Source: a virus
DNA length: 22,790 nt
Virus record (IMG/VR): IMGVR_UViG_3300040808_001080
Span: 1-22,790 of that record
Strand: one strand, 5' to 3'
The notes below the pieces were generated by a model. That model did no database searches, was not told the DNA's origin, and worked only from the letters and a program-made list of their open reading frames with translations. Position numbers and translations under genes: made by a program. Positions 20,178 through 22,790 of the stretch are shown here, piece by piece (the first letter of the stretch is position 1; each line of letters starts with the position of its first letter).

Positions 20178-20411
20178 TTATTTGTTCAATCCGTGGGCCG
20201 CTAAATACAGCCTCTGGGCCACTTCATCTGCGTAGGACACAGTGATCTTCCCTTCTGCACAGAGGGCCTCAAGCTCTTGGGAGACGTCATCTACGCTCCC
20301 TATTGGGGCAGGCCACTCGTCTACGAAGTACGGGCCGTGATCCTCTCCAGTGAGCTGCTTCAATTTCTCGCCGTCTTCGATCAGGGCTTGCATAAGTTCC
20401 GAGTCAATCAT
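20178..20411 (-). CDS. Hypothetical acidic protein, 77 aa
   Basis: The ATG at 20409-20411 overlaps the upstream stop as TGATG (a second ATG one codon earlier is equally possible). Acidic and helical: MIDSELMQALIEDGEKLKQL, then GPYFVDEWPAPIGSVDDVSQ and a C-terminal helix (SYADEVAQRLYLAAHGLNK). Not recognised. It is followed after a few bases by the leader repeat at 20153-20173. Confidence 0.6.
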   Translation of the reverse strand: MIDSELMQALIEDGEKLKQLTGEDHGPYFVDEWPAPIGSVDDVSQELEALCAEGKITVSYADEVAQRLYLAAHGLNK

Positions 20412-20653
20412 CATCCAAGCTCCTTGTAAGGATGCTCGATCCCGGTCAGCTCGGTCAGTTTGTCGAGGAAGGCTTTCTTGGCATTGTCGGCCTTGTCCCA
20501 TTCTCTTTTCATGCGGGTCGTGCTGTTGGAGGTGCTATCAACTACCCATGCGATACCTAAGTTATTGGTGTAGGCTTCAAACAGCTTCCCAATCTCTGTC
20601 TCGCGCCATGCTTTTAGGCGCTGTTGATGCTGTACAATTTCGTCTCTGGTCAT
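20411..20653 (-). CDS. Hypothetical protein, 80 aa
   Basis: AAGGAGAG sits a few bases before the ATG at 20651-20653 (MTRDEIVQHQQRLKAWRETE). The longer frame to 20785 lies inside the integrase and is rejected. Mostly helical and charged, with Trp residues, ending TGIEHPYKELG. It lies 13 bases after the integrase stop and probably shares its transcript. Not recognised. Confidence 0.6.
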   Translation of the reverse strand: MTRDEIVQHQQRLKAWRETEIGKLFEAYTNNLGIAWVVDSTSNSTTRMKREWDKADNAKKAFLDKLTELTGIEHPYKELG

Positions 20654-20666
20654 GTTTTCTCTCCTT

Positions 20667-21815
20667 TCACCCCAACAGCTTCGTGATATCTGGCTGCTGG
20701 ATTGGTTTGGTTTCAGTTTTCTTCGATGCCCTACCCGTGAGGCTGACACGCTTCTCCATCCCGCGCTGGGCGATGCCACCCCCAAGCTGGACGTAGGTAT
20801 TCAGGATCTGGCGGGTCTTGTGTCCGGTGACAGCACGAAGCTCGTCTTCGGTGGCACCCATTTCAGCCAGCTCTGTGGCCCCTGTCCGACGCATGTCAGC
20901 CACCCAATGGTTCTTGGGAAGTCCAGCATGCTCCCGGATCAGTTGGGCCTTACGCGCCAATAAACGGCGGTCAAATGGCTTGCCTGTGACCGGGTAGATG
21001 AACATGAAGTCGTCGTCTTTGCCACGCACACGACCAGCCAGACGGGCTTCGATGTCAGGGGTCGAAGACAGTCGCAGATGTGTACCTGTCTTGCTCTGGG
21101 TGATCTGGAACCGGCCACCCTGATAGGCACTCCATTTCAGGTTCCTGATATCCACAGGACGCTGACAGAGCTGGTGACACACGATCAGGATATCCCCGAC
21201 CACAGACAGGTCCAGATCGTCGGCTGCTTCCATGAACCGGGTGATCTGCTCCGGTGTCCAGAGAACGGTTCTCGAGGGCGTGGACTTGCATTTCACACGG
21301 GTGAAAGGGTTACCTGTGACCTTCTGCTGGTCGAAGGCGACATTCCAGACGACTTTCATAACCTTGACAGTCTGGTTGGCTGCATGCTGGCTCTTTTCCT
21401 TCCAGATCGTCGTGTGAAAGGACCGAGCCATCGTCACATCGACTGTGGAGGCCTTGAGCTGTCCAAAAGGCACCTTGTATCCCGGCAGGACCGTCTCCAG
21501 AGCCAGTTTGATCTGTGTCCGGTAGGCCTGCTGGCTGTTTGGCTTGAGTTGGAAATAGTTTGCAGACTGGTAGTAGTTCGAAACCAGACCGGCCACGGAT
21601 GTAGGATCGATCTTGATCGTCCCTGTCTCTTCCAGACGGCGCTTGGTCTCAAACTCGTCTGCGACCTTCTTGGCATAGCGGACTGCAGCAGCCCGATCCG
21701 GACCAAAAGACTGATATGTGCGACCAGTGACATCACGGACATACTTTGGTGGGTTCACGACGTAGGACGTGCCAGCCTTCCGGTCACGCTCTTCTAGGTA
21801 TTTGATTTTCTTCAT
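20667..21815 (-). CDS. int: Tyrosine-family integrase / site-specific recombinase
   Basis: 382 aa. An N-terminal arm-binding-like segment (1-75) and a core-binding SAM-like helical domain (75-165) precede the catalytic domain. Catalytic residues: Arg219 (CQRPVDIRNLKW), Lys242 in the beta hairpin (SKTGTHLR), Arg309 (ADMRRTGATE), His332 (TGHKT) and Tyr341 (ILNTYV). The first position of the HxxR box is Ala306 instead of His, which occurs in some integrases. The enzyme would insert the phage genome at a host site, plausibly a tRNA gene given the fragment at 13433-13460. The region upstream holds several operator-like sites, but no clear sigma70 pair. Confidence 0.92.
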   Translation of the reverse strand: MKKIKYLEERDRKAGTSYVVNPPKYVRDVTGRTYQSFGPDRAAAVRYAKKVADEFETKRRLEETGTIKIDPTSVAGLVSNYYQSANYFQLKPNSQQAYRTQIKLALETVLPGYKVPFGQLKASTVDVTMARSFHTTIWKEKSQHAANQTVKVMKVVWNVAFDQQKVTGNPFTRVKCKSTPSRTVLWTPEQITRFMEAADDLDLSVVGDILIVCHQLCQRPVDIRNLKWSAYQGGRFQITQSKTGTHLRLSSTPDIEARLAGRVRGKDDDFMFIYPVTGKPFDRRLLARKAQLIREHAGLPKNHWVADMRRTGATELAEMGATEDELRAVTGHKTRQILNTYVQLGGGIAQRGMEKRVSLTGRASKKTETKPIQQPDITKLLG

Positions 21816-21835
21816 TCTTCGTCTCCATACCTTTC

Positions 21836-22016
21836 TTAGGGTAAGAAGTAGCCGAAGTTATGAGGCTTATCAACCCTTATTTTTACCTTAGTAGTGGTAT
21901 TTTTTTCTTGACGGATTGTTTGGATATGTGTACCCTGCGAGGGCGTTCCGCCCGAGCCAATACCCTATAAGGGTAGGCTTAGTTGAAGACACTAGGACGT
22001 CTTAGATTTACCCTAG
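21836..22016. promoter_or_regulatory. Operator-rich intergenic region upstream of the integrase
   Basis: The 276-base non-coding stretch 21816-22091 contains TTAGGGTAAG (21836-21845), TTACCTTAG (21883-21891), the palindrome TACCCTATAAGGGTA (21961-21975) and TTACCCTAG (22008-22016), all of the TAAGGTAAC family. GGGCG/CGCCC (21941-21951) and AAGAC/GTCTT (21986-22002) form further small hairpins. This is the densest cluster of such sites in the window and may control int and/or a divergent transcript. Confidence 0.55.
21908..21936 (+). promoter_or_regulatory. Possible divergent promoter
   Basis: TTGACG (21908-21913), 17-base spacer, TACCCT (21931-21936) on the plus strand. No plus-strand gene follows. 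A transcript would meet a terminator about 130 bases on. The -10 box is weak. Confidence 0.35.
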
Positions 22017-22033
22017 CTAAAACCCAGACAAAG

Positions 22034-22071
22034 AAAAAGGCCGAGGATTGATTTCCCCGGCCTTCTTTTTT
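22034..22071. terminator. Bidirectional rho-independent terminator
   Basis: A stem AAGGCCG/CGGCCTT (22037-22043, 22058-22064) with flanking A and T tracts gives T-runs on both strands. On the minus strand it ends the unit finishing at 22092. On the plus strand it could end a short RNA from the possible promoter at 21908-21936. Confidence 0.85.
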
Positions 22072-22091
22072 GGTCTACCTGCGCGTGAGAC

Positions 22092-22409
22092 CTATTTCCG
22101 TCTTCCGTACAGCTCCTCGTCTATCCGAGCGACAATCACATGCATGGCATCCACCAGATACTGCAAAGGCAACGTCCTGACAGCATCCATGAAGGCAAGC
22201 TGACTATTGATAGGTTTTGCCGATGTTTGTTGCCGATCTTTATCAGGTTCTGGTGTAGGTATCTCTTCTGACCCCTTCAATCGATCAGCAACACAGGACA
22301 GGATAGGCATGTGATCTACCTTGTTCGACTTGGCTGACTTCTCGATCACGTCGATCATCTTGTGGATCTTCTCCACCCGTGGTTGGTTGATGCGTTCGAA
22401 CTCGGTCAT
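22092..22409 (-). CDS. Hypothetical protein, 105 aa
   Basis: Not recognised. Helical N-terminus (MTEFERINQPRVEKIHKMID, VIEKSAKSNKVDHMPILSCV), a Pro/Glu/Lys linker (GSEEIPTPEPDKDRQQ) and a C-terminal helix with a hydrophobic face (AFMDAVRTLPLQYLVDAMHV). The two-helical-parts-plus-linker design would suit a DNA-binding or oligomerising regulator, but no helix-turn-helix motif is clear. It starts one base after the upstream stop and ends before the bidirectional terminator. Confidence 0.65.
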   Translation of the reverse strand: MTEFERINQPRVEKIHKMIDVIEKSAKSNKVDHMPILSCVADRLKGSEEIPTPEPDKDRQQTSAKPINSQLAFMDAVRTLPLQYLVDAMHVIVARIDEELYGRRK

Positions 22410-22410
22410 A

Positions 22411-22790
22411 TCACTCTCCGAACTTTTTGAAGCTATCAGAGACCTCTTTGACCTTCTCGATCAAAGCCCCCAACTCTGACATCCTGACTGTCTTCTTCAT
22501 ACGGAAAGCCCACCCGCGATGCTCTTCGAACGTGACCGTGACCTTGCCCTCGACACGTTGAGACAGTTCGATCCAGACCTTGTAGCAGTCTGTGAACTCT
22601 CGAGGAGACATGTTGAACATCCGGTTCCACATTTCCTTGTTGGTCTCGAGGACGCCCTTCCTGTACCTCTCGTTCTGGATACGGAAGACGCACAGGGACA
22701 CGGCCTCGAGCAGCGACTTCTTGTTCAGGGTGCCATCTTTACGGATCACAAACCGGGCGTCTTTGTATCCCTGCGTCCTGATCCGGAAGA
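22411..22790 (-). CDS. Hypothetical protein, 5' end outside the window
   Basis: The frame is open from the right edge: before the first usable start codon in the window (GTG 22747-22749) it still reads FRIRTQGYKDARF without a stop, so the true start probably lies outside. Visible part: VIRKDGTLNKKSLLEAVSLC, helices around RIQNERYRKGVLETNKEMWN, and a basic centre (VEGKVTVTFEEHRGWAFRMK). Not recognised. It forms a unit with the 105-aa gene. Confidence 0.6.
   Translation of the reverse strand, partial: FRIRTQGYKDARFVIRKDGTLNKKSLLEAVSLCVFRIQNERYRKGVLETNKEMWNRMFNMSPREFTDCYKVWIELSQRVEGKVTVTFEEHRGWAFRMKKTVRMSELGALIEKVKEVSDSFKKFGE

Noticed and set aside
1-22790. CRISPR array, insertion sequence or rRNA
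   Set aside because: No regularly spaced direct repeats, transposase or rRNA-like sequence was seen. The Cas4-like nuclease is not accompanied by other cas genes.

Overview
This window looks like the replication, nucleotide-metabolism and integration region of a temperate tailed dsDNA bacteriophage (or an integrated prophage). Essentially every supported gene is on the minus strand, so transcription runs from high to low coordinates. Genes are small and tightly packed, with many ATGA or TGATG stop/start overlaps. The recognised set is a class II (B12-dependent) ribonucleotide reductase, a MazG-like NTP pyrophosphohydrolase, ThyX, a family A DNA polymerase, a DnaB-like helicase, a Toprim primase, three PD-(D/E)XK-type proteins, two different RNA ligases (RtcB and an Rnl2-like enzyme) and a tyrosine integrase. 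The host cannot be read from the sequence. This combination is often seen in phages of (marine) Alphaproteobacteria, but that is inference.

Layout, in the direction of transcription. 22790-22092: two genes of unknown function ending at a bidirectional terminator. 22091-21816: non-coding region rich in operator-like sites, with a possible divergent plus-strand promoter. 21815-15011: integrase, a run of small unknown genes, rtcB, a Cys4 mini-protein, a signal-peptide candidate, a protein with an SSB-like C-terminal tip, the RNA ligase and thyX, then a terminator. 14977-13554: a promoter, four small genes including a secreted protein, and a near-duplicate terminator. 13553-13353: a tRNA 3'-end fragment with flanking GTGGATA repeats, a candidate attP. 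13352-12255: promoter, primase, small gene, terminator. 12234-5684: operator pair, helicase, coiled-coil protein, nuclease-fold protein, a 27-residue membrane peptide, DNA polymerase, small genes, an internal sigma70 promoter, a putative ssDNA-binding protein, terminator. 5664-3623: Cas4/AddB-like Fe-S nuclease, junction-resolvase-like nuclease, unknown gene, DUF3310-like gene. 3610-2478: promoter, MazG-like gene, two small genes, terminator. 2446-1: nrdJ and a zinc/HNH-type gene cut by the window edge.

Together the genes make a fairly self-sufficient DNA replication unit: dNTP synthesis (NrdJ, ThyX), pool control (MazG-like), helicase, primase, polymerase, ssDNA binding, and recombination or junction processing. 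An RNA-repair pair is added. The most interesting signals not explained by the genes are two repeated non-coding families. One is an operator-like motif around TAAGGTAAC that sits in nearly every promoter region. The other is a start-associated leader, CCTAACAGACCAAAGGA, just upstream of several genes. In two cases the distance from the -35 box to that leader is exactly 30 nt.
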